The notes below the pieces were generated by a model. It had not been told where the DNA came from and made no database searches. It worked only from the letters and a program-made list of their open reading frames with translations. Below are positions 41,523-50,175 of a stretch of DNA of 64,000 nt, piece after piece. The stretch covers positions 1 through 64,000 of the forward strand of contig CALAJQ010000010.1 in assembly GCA_937922785.1 (NCBI GenBank). Direction: 5' to 3'. Origin of the DNA: an uncultured Acidimicrobiales bacterium. Its GTDB lineage: Bacteria > Actinomycetota > Acidimicrobiia > Acidimicrobiales > SZUA-35. The stretch's first letter is position 1. Each line of letters opens with the position of its first letter. The position numbers and the translations under genes are program-made.

Positions 41523-41652
41523 TTCTTGGCCACACACAAACACTGTGTTACGTCTGCATCAGGCTGATTCAACTAGCATCTAGGTGAATCGACCCAGGCA
41601 GAACGATGCGTTCGACCCTCTTGGCACTTAAGGGGCGCTCCGATGCTCAAAC

Positions 41653-44325
41653 ATGGCAGATGCATTAGGGCGGCTTGCACCCGGCGTTAGAGGTGTTTTC
41701 GCGGCCGTCGTTCTGCTGCCCTTACTTGGGCTTGGGTGGCTTGCTGCAGCAGATGTAAATGAGGCAACAGCCGAAGTTGACCGCACCGCCAGAATCGCCT
41801 TTGTGGCCTCACGCCTAGACGGATCAATCCAGGCTGAAGCACTCATCGACGCCGAGTCCTACTGGGCGCAGGCGCTGGCCTCGATTAACGAATTCAACAT
41901 TCCCCTGCCCGCCATAACTCAACTCAGCGGCATCGATTTGGAAGCAAGCTACGAAGAGACTCGAATCGAAGTCGATGCCCTTCTGCAATCCCGGCCAATC
42001 TCAGCTGCACTTGCCAGCCAACTGGATGATGCCCGCGCTCAAGTTGAGCTGGAACAGAAGAACACCGATATCCAAGCCGCCTACGCCGAGGTAAAGGCTT
42101 CTGTTACCAGCTCGATCAGGGCTGATATGGCCGAGATTCGTTCTCTCGCTGGCGGCATCCAGAATACGAACGAACTGGCCAATTCGATTGGAGTGCTAGA
42201 CCTCGCCGTCGACCTTAGAGGCTCGGTTTCGAAGATGACCGCCTCCTACTTTGGGTCACGGTTTCCAGTAGGTGAGGCAGCGGCAATTGAGTCGGTTGCC
42301 CTTCTTGAGTACCGACTGGTCTATCAGAACGACCGAGCCCTAATCGATGAGCTAGTGCAGTCAAACCAGAACCTTGCCCAGCGCTGGGAAGAAGTAAAGG
42401 CCGACGAGTCAGTAAGCACCTTCTTCGCACGGGTCGACAACCTCAACAATGTTCTCAAAGCCGAAGGCACCGACGCAGACGAGTTTGCGATCACCGTTTC
42501 TTTCTCTGACATCCCAGAAGAGGGTCGTGCCTTTGTCGGCTCGCTTGAAGGCGTAGACCGCCACGTCGAGTTTGCTCAAGCAGTCTCGAACACTGTTGTG
42601 CAACAGTCAGAGGCCATCAGCATCATCGCCCAGAACTCGCGCAAGAACATCTTCGTCGCCACGGTCGGGCTTGGTGCTTTGGCATTTGTTTCGGTGGCCG
42701 CCGCAAGTGTGTGGATCGTCAGCCCCTTAAGGCGAATGGCCGTCGTAGTTGGCCAGCTACGAGAAGGCGAGCTGGGCGGCACGGTTAATGAGGCTGGACC
42801 AACCGAAGTCCGGGCTGCTGCCCGCGCTCTCAACGAGGCAGTCGACAATATGAACGCTGCCGAACGGATGTCGAGGGCCCTGGCTGATCGAGATCTAGAC
42901 AGTCCGGCCTTCCAAGCCGAAACAACAGGACGGCTCGGGTCCTCACTACGCGAAGCAATGTCGGCACTGGCCAATTCGATTTCAGAACGCGAAGAGTTCC
43001 GGGCCCGTCTTGCATACGAGGCAACCCACGACGGCCTAACTGGCTTGGCTAACCGATCAGACACGATGTCACACCTTGAAGAGGCGTTGGGAAGGTTCGA
43101 ACGAGGCAACCTCGAGCTCGCAGTTCTGTTTGTAGACATCGACGGATTCAAGCAAGTCAATGATGCGCACGGCCACGCCGCCGGTGACCTATTGCTTTGC
43201 ACCACGGCCACACGAATTGCAGAGGCAACCAGGCTTGGCGACCATGTCGGTCGAATCGGCGGCGACGAGTTTGTGGTTGTCGCCGAGCCCGTCCAAGGTT
43301 TGGAAAGCGCAATGGAACTGGCTGATCGTATTCTCGAATCAGTCTCACAGCCGCTGACCATTAGCGGTATGACGTTACGGATCAGCGTAAGCATCGGGGT
43401 TGCGTTCGCCACTGGAAGCTCCACCCCCGAAGATCTCCTTAGGGACGCAGATCTAGCACTTTATGAGGCCAAGACCGAAGGCAAAGCGAGGGCCAAGTTC
43501 TGCGACGCAGAATTGAAGGCAAACCAAGCTGAGCGACTCACCATAGAGAAGTCGCTCGAGTTCGCTTTGGGTGCAGACCATCTCGAGCTGCACTTCCAGC
43601 CTGTCGTACATGCCCTCACGGGCGAACTCTCCTCGGTTGAGGCGTTGTTGCGGTGGCCCCAACCTTCGGGAGTTTTTGTTGCTCCCGGAGTGTTTATCCC
43701 GGTCGCAGAACGCAGCGATCTAATACTCGAGGTAGACCGTTGGGTGCTTCGCGAGGTAGCAAAGCAACTGGGATCTTGGGGCAACAGTTCCGACCTCAGC
43801 TCGCTAACGGCGTCAGTCAACATCTCCGCACGGCACCTCTCCAGTCCGGGTCTGTTCGACGAAGTGATGCAGCCCCTGAAGACAAACAACGTTGACCCCC
43901 GCAGACTGATAGTGGAAATAACCGAAACTGCGCTCCTGGATGACATCGACCAAGCCGCAGCCACTCTCGGGCGCCTGCGCGCTGAAGGGGTAAGAGTTGC
44001 AATAGATGACTTTGGCACCGGTTATGCCTCGCTGGCCCACCTTCGCCGGCTACCGGTAGACATTCTCAAGATCGATCAGAGTTTTGTTGCCGGACTAGAC
44101 AGGGTTGACGACCGATCGTTGGTCCAACTCACAATTGACACCGGCCACCTCTTAGGTGCGTCAATAATTGCCGAAGGTGTCGAGACAACCACCCAAGCAG
44201 ACCAGCTAACCAAGATGGGAACAGATCTGCTTCAGGGGTATGGCCTAGGCATGCCGATGCCGCCGGAACAGTTGAATGAATGGCTGTTTGATCAGGGTTC
44301 GATTGTTCTGACTGGCGGGCACTAG
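41653..44325 (+). CDS. Membrane GGDEF-EAL cyclic-di-GMP protein with periplasmic sensor
   Basis: The 890-residue protein has a membrane helix at about 13-33, an extracytoplasmic helical sensor of about 290 residues that resembles nitrate/nitrite-sensor (NIT-type) bundles, a second helix near 335-355, and a HAMP region. A GGDEF domain follows, with an intact RIGGDEF (about 534-540) and FVDIDGFKQVNDAHGHAAGD, then an EAL domain with VEALLRW (Glu near 663) and DDFGTGYASLAHL (near 785). Both catalytic signatures look intact, so it may make and degrade c-di-GMP. It starts at ATG; no clear ribosome binding site. The MFS gene begins 9 bases after its stop. Confidence 0.92.
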   Translation: MADALGRLAPGVRGVFAAVVLLPLLGLGWLAAADVNEATAEVDRTARIAFVASRLDGSIQAEALIDAESYWAQALASINEFNIPLPAITQLSGIDLEASYEETRIEVDALLQSRPISAALASQLDDARAQVELEQKNTDIQAAYAEVKASVTSSIRADMAEIRSLAGGIQNTNELANSIGVLDLAVDLRGSVSKMTASYFGSRFPVGEAAAIESVALLEYRLVYQNDRALIDELVQSNQNLAQRWEEVKADESVSTFFARVDNLNNVLKAEGTDADEFAITVSFSDIPEEGRAFVGSLEGVDRHVEFAQAVSNTVVQQSEAISIIAQNSRKNIFVATVGLGALAFVSVAAASVWIVSPLRRMAVVVGQLREGELGGTVNEAGPTEVRAAARALNEAVDNMNAAERMSRALADRDLDSPAFQAETTGRLGSSLREAMSALANSISEREEFRARLAYEATHDGLTGLANRSDTMSHLEEALGRFERGNLELAVLFVDIDGFKQVNDAHGHAAGDLLLCTTATRIAEATRLGDHVGRIGGDEFVVVAEPVQGLESAMELADRILESVSQPLTISGMTLRISVSIGVAFATGSSTPEDLLRDADLALYEAKTEGKARAKFCDAELKANQAERLTIEKSLEFALGADHLELHFQPVVHALTGELSSVEALLRWPQPSGVFVAPGVFIPVAERSDLILEVDRWVLREVAKQLGSWGNSSDLSSLTASVNISARHLSSPGLFDEVMQPLKTNNVDPRRLIVEITETALLDDIDQAAATLGRLRAEGVRVAIDDFGTGYASLAHLRRLPVDILKIDQSFVAGLDRVDDRSLVQLTIDTGHLLGASIIAEGVETTTQADQLTKMGTDLLQGYGLGMPMPPEQLNEWLFDQGSIVLTGGH

Positions 44326-44334
44326 CCTCACTGA

Positions 44335-45786
44335 GTGTCAGAACCGAGTAGAGGCAAACTAAAGCCTGAACCGGGACCAGACGTTTCGGTGCCGAGATCG
44401 GCCTGGCTTGCGCTATTTGTGAGCACCGTCGTGGTGTTCCTAGTGGTGATCGACATCTCGGCAGTGAACGTCGCTTTCCCGTCCATCAGGGACGACTTCG
44501 AGGTTTCGGCAAGCGAGCTCAGCTGGATCGTTTCCGGATACAACATCGTGGTCGGCGCGTTGCTGATGCTGTCTGGTCGATTGGCTGACAGCATTGGTCG
44601 ACGAAAGGTGTATCTACCTGGAGTTGCGATCTTCGGCCTGGGTTCGGCGCTGTGCGGCCTCGCACCGTCAGCAGAACTTCTTATTGCTGCCCGCCTGGTT
44701 CAGGCTGTCGGCGGAGCAATCACAACCGCTGCGGGTTTCGCAGTGATGCTTCCGGGTTTCCCGCCATCTCGTCGATCTACCGCAATTGGAATCGCAGGAG
44801 CGACTGGTGCACTAGGCGCGGTGGCTGGTCCGGCAATCGGGTCGGTTCTGATCGATCTGTTCTCGTGGCGGGCCATATTCTTCTTGAACGTTCCGCTGTG
44901 CGTCTTGGTTCTGATTATTGGCCCAAAGTTGCTTCCAGAATCACGAGACCCAAACGCCACCGGAAAGATCGACCCGATCGGCGTGCCGGTGGGAACAGCA
45001 TCTGTTGGTCTTGTCATGTTTGCGATCGTGCAAAGTGAGAGCTGGGGGCTAACGGACCCAAGAGTCATCGGAATGCTGGTGCTGGGAATCGCGTTGCTGC
45101 CGGTTCTAATTCGCCGTTCAAGAGTTCACCCCGAACCCATGATCAACCTTGACCTGTTTAAGTATCAGTCGTTTCGCAGCACAAACATCGGCGTGATCTT
45201 CTATGGCCTCGCCTTCACTTCTGGGGCTTTGATCAGCTCGTTAATGCTGCAAGAGGTTTGGGACCAACCAATCCGCACGGTTGGCCTGGCCCTAATTCCT
45301 GGGCCAATTTTTGCCGTCATTGTTTCGCCGATTACAGGATCCATGGCTGATCGCTACGGACACCGCTGGATCTTGGGCGTTGGTTGCCTCATCTCGGGCC
45401 TCAGCTATTTGCTATTGGTTTTCCTGCTGGACGAAACACCCGCCGTGTTCAGCGTCTTTGTGCCGGTAGGAATCCTTTCGGGAATCGGAATCGGACTAAC
45501 AGTTGCTACGTGGTCCAGCGCTGGCCTTTCCGATATTCCCCCGGAGAAGTTTGGGGTTGCGTCCTCTACATACAACACCTTGCGCCAGGCCGCCTACGCG
45601 TTGGGAATCTCAGTTTCCATCACGCTCATCGCCATAGGTGCTGAAGTAGAGGGAGTTACCAACATGAGGGGGATCCGGTGGGCCTGGACATTTGTGGCGG
45701 TCTGTTACTTGTGCTCGGCCGCCAGCGTAATTCTTACCTTCCCGTCCGGATCAAGCCATGACCGGGCTAAGGGCGACGAGACCTAA
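44335..45786 (+). CDS. MFS transporter, DHA2 (EmrB/QacA) type
   Basis: The 483-residue protein has about 14 membrane helices. Diagnostic segments are VVIDISAVNVAFPSIRDDF at the end of helix 1 (motif D1), GRLADSIGRRKVYLPG (motif A), RLVQAVGGAITTAAGF (motif B) and ATGALGAVAGPAIGSVLID (motif C, antiporter type). Such proteins expel drugs or lipids by proton antiport. The start is GTG 44335. It may share a message with the GGDEF-EAL gene just upstream. Confidence 0.93.
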   Translation: MSEPSRGKLKPEPGPDVSVPRSAWLALFVSTVVVFLVVIDISAVNVAFPSIRDDFEVSASELSWIVSGYNIVVGALLMLSGRLADSIGRRKVYLPGVAIFGLGSALCGLAPSAELLIAARLVQAVGGAITTAAGFAVMLPGFPPSRRSTAIGIAGATGALGAVAGPAIGSVLIDLFSWRAIFFLNVPLCVLVLIIGPKLLPESRDPNATGKIDPIGVPVGTASVGLVMFAIVQSESWGLTDPRVIGMLVLGIALLPVLIRRSRVHPEPMINLDLFKYQSFRSTNIGVIFYGLAFTSGALISSLMLQEVWDQPIRTVGLALIPGPIFAVIVSPITGSMADRYGHRWILGVGCLISGLSYLLLVFLLDETPAVFSVFVPVGILSGIGIGLTVATWSSAGLSDIPPEKFGVASSTYNTLRQAAYALGISVSITLIAIGAEVEGVTNMRGIRWAWTFVAVCYLCSAASVILTFPSGSSHDRAKGDET

Positions 45787-45829
45787 ACCATCGCTGGAAT
45801 AGGATACGACGGTAGCTAGCGTCGCAATT

Positions 45830-46816
45830 GTGATTGCAACAATTGCCGAAGCGTGCGGAACTAGACCTGGCCTCTTTTGCGAATGGGTCTTCAATCGAAC
45901 AGAGAGCACCGGAGCGGCCCGCCTGGCCAGCTGGCTAGTAGACAAGCCGCTCAGAATTCTGCTGATTGTGCTGTTTGCCTGGCTCCTGAAACGTGTCTTA
46001 CACAGCGCCCTGGACCGCCTTGCCGCCAAATTGGCCCAAGAACAAGGACCCAAGGGCCCTATACCTGAAGACTCAAAGTCGCCGGCGGGGAGACGAGCGA
46101 TGCGTTTGCACACAATCGCCGCTCGGGCCGAACAGCGCGCCTTTACCCTGGGGGCAGTCTTTCGCAGTTTCACCACAATCTTGATTTCAGTGATTGCGAT
46201 CTTCCTTGTACTCGGTGAACTCGAAATCAACCTGGCGCCGCTAATAGCCTCAGCGGGCATAGCCGGAATTGCGCTCGGTTTCGGCGCCCAGAGCGTTGTG
46301 AAAGACTTCCTATCGGGCATCTTCATTATTCTCGAAGACCACTACGGCGTCGGCGACATTGTCGACACCGGCCACGCCACGGGAAAGGTCGAAGAGATCT
46401 CGCTGCGGACCACAAGGCTTCGCGATCAGGCCGGAACCCTTTGGATTGTCCCCAACGGCGAGATCCAAAGAGTCGGCAACACATCCCAACTCTGGTCCAA
46501 CGCTGTGATCGACGTTGAGGTGGCCTATGACACCGATCTCGATTACGCGATCCAAACAATCAAAGACGTTCTGGATCAGATCTGGAAAGAGCGCGACCCC
46601 TCGGCCACCGTTTTGGAAGAGCCCAAGGTGCTAGGAGTTGAAGCCTTAGGCGATAGCTCGGTGATTATCAGGGCGGTAGTTCGAACTGAACCAGCCGAGC
46701 AATGGGTGATGGCCCGTGTCGCTCGGAAGCGAATCAAAGAGGCGCTGGACCAGGCCGAGATTCAGATTCCGTTTCCTCAGCGAACAATCTGGATTCGCCA
46801 GGACGCAACCGTCTAG
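45830..46816 (+). CDS. MscS-type small-conductance mechanosensitive channel
   Basis: The 328-residue protein has three membrane helices: about 39-56 (RILLIVLFAWLLKRVL), 103-128 and the pore helix IASAGIAGIALGFGAQSVVK with the Gly/Ala packing pattern of MscS TM3. The beta domain follows (EDHYGVGDIVDTGHATGKVE, LWIVPNGEIQRVGNTS), then the alpha/beta vestibule. These channels release solutes during osmotic downshock. The start GTG at 45830 is plausible but without strong support. Confidence 0.92.
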   Translation: MIATIAEACGTRPGLFCEWVFNRTESTGAARLASWLVDKPLRILLIVLFAWLLKRVLHSALDRLAAKLAQEQGPKGPIPEDSKSPAGRRAMRLHTIAARAEQRAFTLGAVFRSFTTILISVIAIFLVLGELEINLAPLIASAGIAGIALGFGAQSVVKDFLSGIFIILEDHYGVGDIVDTGHATGKVEEISLRTTRLRDQAGTLWIVPNGEIQRVGNTSQLWSNAVIDVEVAYDTDLDYAIQTIKDVLDQIWKERDPSATVLEEPKVLGVEALGDSSVIIRAVVRTEPAEQWVMARVARKRIKEALDQAEIQIPFPQRTIWIRQDATV

Positions 46817-46852
46817 CCAGTCCCTTTGGTCTGAACTCTGTGGCCGGAATCG

Positions 46853-48238
46853 CTAGCTAGCGGCTGGGGCGGTTGCTGCCTCCCAGGCGCCGTAGCCACC
46901 AAGCAAGTCCGAGACCGATTCAAATCCACACGCCTCAAGCCGGCTCATCGCTATCGAGGACCGGAAGCCGCCTGCGCAATAGATCACTACCGGCTTTGAC
47001 TGGTCCAATTCCCCCATCCGCTCGTTAAGGCGGGTCAGAGGAATCAGAATGGCGCCGCCGATAACGCCGCCTTCGGTTTCGCCGGGCTGGCGGACATCAA
47101 GCAGTTGCAGGTCTTCAACGTTGGACTGAGCGTTGATAAGCGCTGCTACATCCAACCGAGATGCCTTGGCAACTTCGGATTGATTGGCCTCAAGCTCAGA
47201 TAGAGCGTCGGGCAGATAACCAACCACCTTGTCAAAGCCGATTCTGGCCAACCGGTTCTTAGCTTCAAGTGCGGTGTCATTGTCTCCAAACAAGACAATC
47301 TCTGACCCCGGTGAGATCATTCCGCCAGCGAATTCGCTAAAACGCCCCGCCAGACCGATGTTGAGCGACTTCTTCAGATGACCAGTGGCGAACTCAGCTG
47401 GCTCTCGGGTGTCAAGCACGACTGCGCCAGAGTCGCGCAAGGCTTTAACCTCGGCAAAAGTCAACGCCTTAGGCATCTCGCCTTCTTCCAGCAAGTCGTG
47501 GAGCTGCCGGTTAAGGCCAGCGTCATAGGAGAAGTAGTTAGGCGGAGCAGTCTGGCCACAAGTAACCACCTCCACGAACTCCGCTTTGGTCATCGGAGCC
47601 ACCGCATAGTTGGTTTGACGCTGCTCACCAATTGTTGATGAGGTCGCAGTGGAGAGATTTTTGCCACAAGATGACCCCGCCCCGTGGCCAGGGAAGACTT
47701 TGGTTTCATCGGGCAGAATCATCAGCTTGCCGTGCAGCGAGTCATATAACGAGCTGGCAAGCTCTTCGCTGGTCACACCCTTCGACGAAAGCAGATCAGG
47801 TCGACCCACATCTCCAATAAATAGCGTGTCACCAGTTAGCACTCCATAAGGCGCGGCTTCGACGCCATTGTCATAGACCACAATTGAGATCGACTCAGGC
47901 GTATGCCCTGGAGTGTGACGGATTTCTAGAACGACGTCGCCCAACACAATCTGTTCCCCGTCAGCAAGCTTTCTCGATTCGAACTCAGTCTCGGCAACTG
48001 CGCCGTAGCCAATGGCAGCACCAGTAGCCTCAGCCAGTTCTAAATGGCCGGAAAGGAAATCCGCGTGAAAGTGGGTCTCGAGGACAAGCTCGATTGTCAG
48101 CCCGTGCTCGGCCGCAGATTCCAAATAGACCGATACGTCGCGCCGCGGATCCACCACGACGGCGCGCTTAGTTGTTTTGTCTCCGATCAGGTACGAGGCT
48201 TGTGACAGGCAGTCGAGGTAGTGCTGCTCGAAGATCAT
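46853..48238 (-). CDS. Persulfide dioxygenase-like MBL-fold hydrolase fused to two rhodanese domains
   Basis: From ATG 48238 it has 461 residues. The MBL domain carries the ETHE1-like iron ligands THFHADFLSGH (His56, His58, Asp60), HTPGHTPES (His112) and LTGDTLFIGDVGRPDL (Asp137). Two rhodanese domains follow: the first (about 265-360) has no cysteine in its loop (EIVLFGDNDTA) and is presumably structural; the second (about 375-455) has the active-site loop IYCAGGFRSS. This order fits persulfide dioxygenase-sulfurtransferase fusions that oxidise glutathione or other low-molecular persulfides to sulfite. An 18-base palindrome lies 18 bases before the ATG; an adjacent TetR-like gene is a likely regulator. 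Confidence 0.92.
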   Translation of the reverse strand: MIFEQHYLDCLSQASYLIGDKTTKRAVVVDPRRDVSVYLESAAEHGLTIELVLETHFHADFLSGHLELAEATGAAIGYGAVAETEFESRKLADGEQIVLGDVVLEIRHTPGHTPESISIVVYDNGVEAAPYGVLTGDTLFIGDVGRPDLLSSKGVTSEELASSLYDSLHGKLMILPDETKVFPGHGAGSSCGKNLSTATSSTIGEQRQTNYAVAPMTKAEFVEVVTCGQTAPPNYFSYDAGLNRQLHDLLEEGEMPKALTFAEVKALRDSGAVVLDTREPAEFATGHLKKSLNIGLAGRFSEFAGGMISPGSEIVLFGDNDTALEAKNRLARIGFDKVVGYLPDALSELEANQSEVAKASRLDVAALINAQSNVEDLQLLDVRQPGETEGGVIGGAILIPLTRLNERMGELDQSKPVVIYCAGGFRSSIAMSRLEACGFESVSDLLGGYGAWEAATAPAAS

Positions 48239-48256
48239 CGGAATCCTTTGCTCATG

Positions 48257-48274
48257 TAAATGTACGTACATTTA
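48257..48274. promoter_or_regulatory. Perfect 18-base palindrome, candidate operator
   Basis: TAAATGTACGTACATTTA is fully self-complementary. It lies between the TetR-like gene (ending at 48322) and the MBL-rhodanese ATG at 48238, where a bound dimer would block transcription of the latter. Confidence 0.65.
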
Positions 48275-48321
48275 AACTAGGTATGTATTGGCCGGCAGTC
48301 AAGCACAACCAAAGTTGACTT

Positions 48322-49098
48322 CTAGGCGCCTATAGGACGGAAGAAGGCTTCGACCAAAGCCTCAACACAAACACCAATCAGCAATGCTGGCGCGTTTTCT
48401 CCAGGCACGTCTTTGATTGGATCATCCAATTTCAGATGGGGCATCACCGACCGACGCAACGCGATCCCCTCGGTCAAAGCAGCAACCGCAATGGCAAAGT
48501 GCTGATAAGCAGACTCACCATATTCGGGCCGTGGCTCCATTTGGAGGAGCTCACCCATTGGCTTGTACGTGTCTTCGATTCGCTGATTTCTGTTGTCGAC
48601 GTCTGCGTGCTGAAACCAGCCCAGCATTTCGACGTCGCGTTCGCTGTCAGGGCGCGAAGCAATGGAGTGTCGAATTGCCAGATCTGTAGACAAGAAGTCG
48701 CCTTCGGCTCCATCATCTGATGTAGAGCCCGCCAGATACGCCGCTTGAATCGCAAAGCGGATGATGTCGCCTTTGGTTAGCGCCTCACCCCATTGGTCCA
48801 ACGCCTTCATCACAGCATCTTGGGCTGCGTCGGCGAAGAGGGTGTCCTCCTGGCTGGTTAGCCACGCTCGCAACACGGTTCGTTGAAACAGACTCTGAGG
48901 GCTGTATCCGTCGTCGTTTGCCCACGCCGCATGACTTGACGACCGGGCGACATCGGTTGCAGCACAAGCGGACTCGAGAGTTATGTGATCCAGCCCGATG
49001 TGGACACCGCGGTTTTGCAGCTGAGTTAGGCCCTCAGCCACAAGTAACTCCCTGGTTTCTTCGGCCGAGCGACGACGTCGCCCTCGTTTAGTGACCAC
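48322..49098 (-). CDS. TetR-like transcriptional regulator
   Basis: The 258-residue protein begins with a basic tail (KRGRRRRSAEETRELLVAEG) typical of TetR N-terminal helix 1, followed by a helix-turn-helix candidate at about 38-65 (ITLESACAATDVARSSSHAAW) that departs from the TetR consensus, and an all-helical ligand domain (FAIQAAYLAGSTSDD, YQHFAIAVAALTEGIALR). It is upstream of the MBL-rhodanese gene on the same strand, with a palindromic operator candidate between. Ligand unknown. Confidence 0.7.
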   Translation of the reverse strand: MVTKRGRRRRSAEETRELLVAEGLTQLQNRGVHIGLDHITLESACAATDVARSSSHAAWANDDGYSPQSLFQRTVLRAWLTSQEDTLFADAAQDAVMKALDQWGEALTKGDIIRFAIQAAYLAGSTSDDGAEGDFLSTDLAIRHSIASRPDSERDVEMLGWFQHADVDNRNQRIEDTYKPMGELLQMEPRPEYGESAYQHFAIAVAALTEGIALRRSVMPHLKLDDPIKDVPGENAPALLIGVCVEALVEAFFRPIGA

Positions 49099-49179
49099 TC
49101 AAGTCTCCGCAATTCAGGTGCTTCTTAAACGCACATATTCCCGATCGGACAACGTAGCCGAGAATTTAGGGACAGCGAC

Positions 49180-49281
49180 ACCCAGAAACGCCTGCGTTTC
49201 CCTCCAACCGCAGGCGCTTCTGGGTATTGGACCCAGAACCCAAACTTAGAGCAAACCCGCTCTAAGTGCAACACCTGCACT
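49180..49281. repeat. Cluster of four stem-loops, two mutually exclusive
   Basis: Stem A: 49180-49196 with 49209-49225 (17 positions, one mismatch; arms begin ACCCAGAA and end TTCTGGGT). Stem B: the same TTCTGGGT (49218-49225) with ACCCAGAA at 49231-49238, perfect, so A and B compete. Stem C: ACTTAGAGC (49244-49252) with GCTCTAAGT (49259-49267), perfect. Stem D: AGTGCA (49265-49270) with TGCACT (49276-49281), sharing three bases with C. They lie downstream of the crotonase gene and upstream of the TetR-like gene, both read leftwards. Confidence 0.7.
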
Positions 49282-49302
49282 CTCTGCAAAGTTGTCTGCG
49301 TA

Positions 49303-50136
49303 TTAGTCAGCGAATTCAGGCGGCCGCTTTTCAAAGAACGCTGTTACGGCTTCGGCCTGATTCTTTGTTCCTATTAGCTGACGAATTTCAGCTCTTTCGG
49401 CGGCGAAACCCTCGGCAATAGACATCTTTGCAGCCGAGTTAAAGATTCGCTTTGCGGCCTTAACGGCGTGGGGATTCTTGCCTGCGATCTCATGGGCCAG
49501 CGCCAATGCCTCAGTGCGGGGATCTTCGGTAACCCTCGAAGCGAGTCCTAAGTTGGCGGCCTCGGTGCCCGAAATCATGCGGCCGGTGAAAGTCAGTTCC
49601 TTCGCAACGTCCAGCCCGACCAGGTTGATCAGGCTCTGGGTGCCAGTCATGTCGGGAATGATCCCCCAGCGAATTTCCAGTACCGACATCTTGGTTTCAG
49701 GGTGAACGAATCGCATATCCGCGGCCAACGCCAGCTGGATACCGCCACCAAGGGCGTGTCCGTGAACTGCTGCAATTACAGGGGCCGGCATCTCGGTCCA
49801 GCCATAGCAAGATTGTTGGGCCCGATGAGTGATCTGACCTTCTGCGATCTGACCGATATCTGAAGCCTCTGGTTTATCTGAAGCCTCTGGTTTATCTGAA
49901 GTACTGGGTTTGCTTTCAGCCATCTTGCCAAAGCTCGCAAAATCCAGACCGGCACAAAACGACGCACCCTCGCCCGACAACACAACGGCCCGCACCGACG
50001 GGTCGGCCCCGAGGGCCGCAGAAGTCTCGACCAATGCGTCAAACATTGCCTGGTCTAGGGCATTGCGCTTGTCAGGCCGGTTCAGACGAACATCGGCAAC
50101 ACCAGAATCCATTGTGACAACTACTCGATCGCTCAT
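49303..50136 (-). CDS. Crotonase/enoyl-CoA hydratase family protein
   Basis: The 277-residue protein shows SFCAGLDFASFG (first oxyanion-hole strand) and VHGHALGGGIQLALAADMRF (second), with the acid in LEIRWGIIPDMTGTQ placed as in isomerase-like members. Between the first two sits a linker made of a repeated SDKPEA unit, encoded by a tandem 18-base DNA repeat (49859-49901). CoA-ester substrate unknown. The ATG lies 37 bases from the divergent sulfatase gene. Confidence 0.9.
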   Translation of the reverse strand: MSDRVVVTMDSGVADVRLNRPDKRNALDQAMFDALVETSAALGADPSVRAVVLSGEGASFCAGLDFASFGKMAESKPSTSDKPEASDKPEASDIGQIAEGQITHRAQQSCYGWTEMPAPVIAAVHGHALGGGIQLALAADMRFVHPETKMSVLEIRWGIIPDMTGTQSLINLVGLDVAKELTFTGRMISGTEAANLGLASRVTEDPRTEALALAHEIAGKNPHAVKAAKRIFNSAAKMSIAEGFAAERAEIRQLIGTKNQAEAVTAFFEKRPPEFAD

Positions 50137-50175
50137 CTATACACCTAACTCTCGCGTGCGCGACACTGTCAAAAT

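Noticed and set aside
42576-43424. 282-codon minus-strand frame inside the GGDEF-EAL gene
   Set aside because: Ser/Arg/Thr-rich antisense shadow of a clear GGDEF domain on the other strand.
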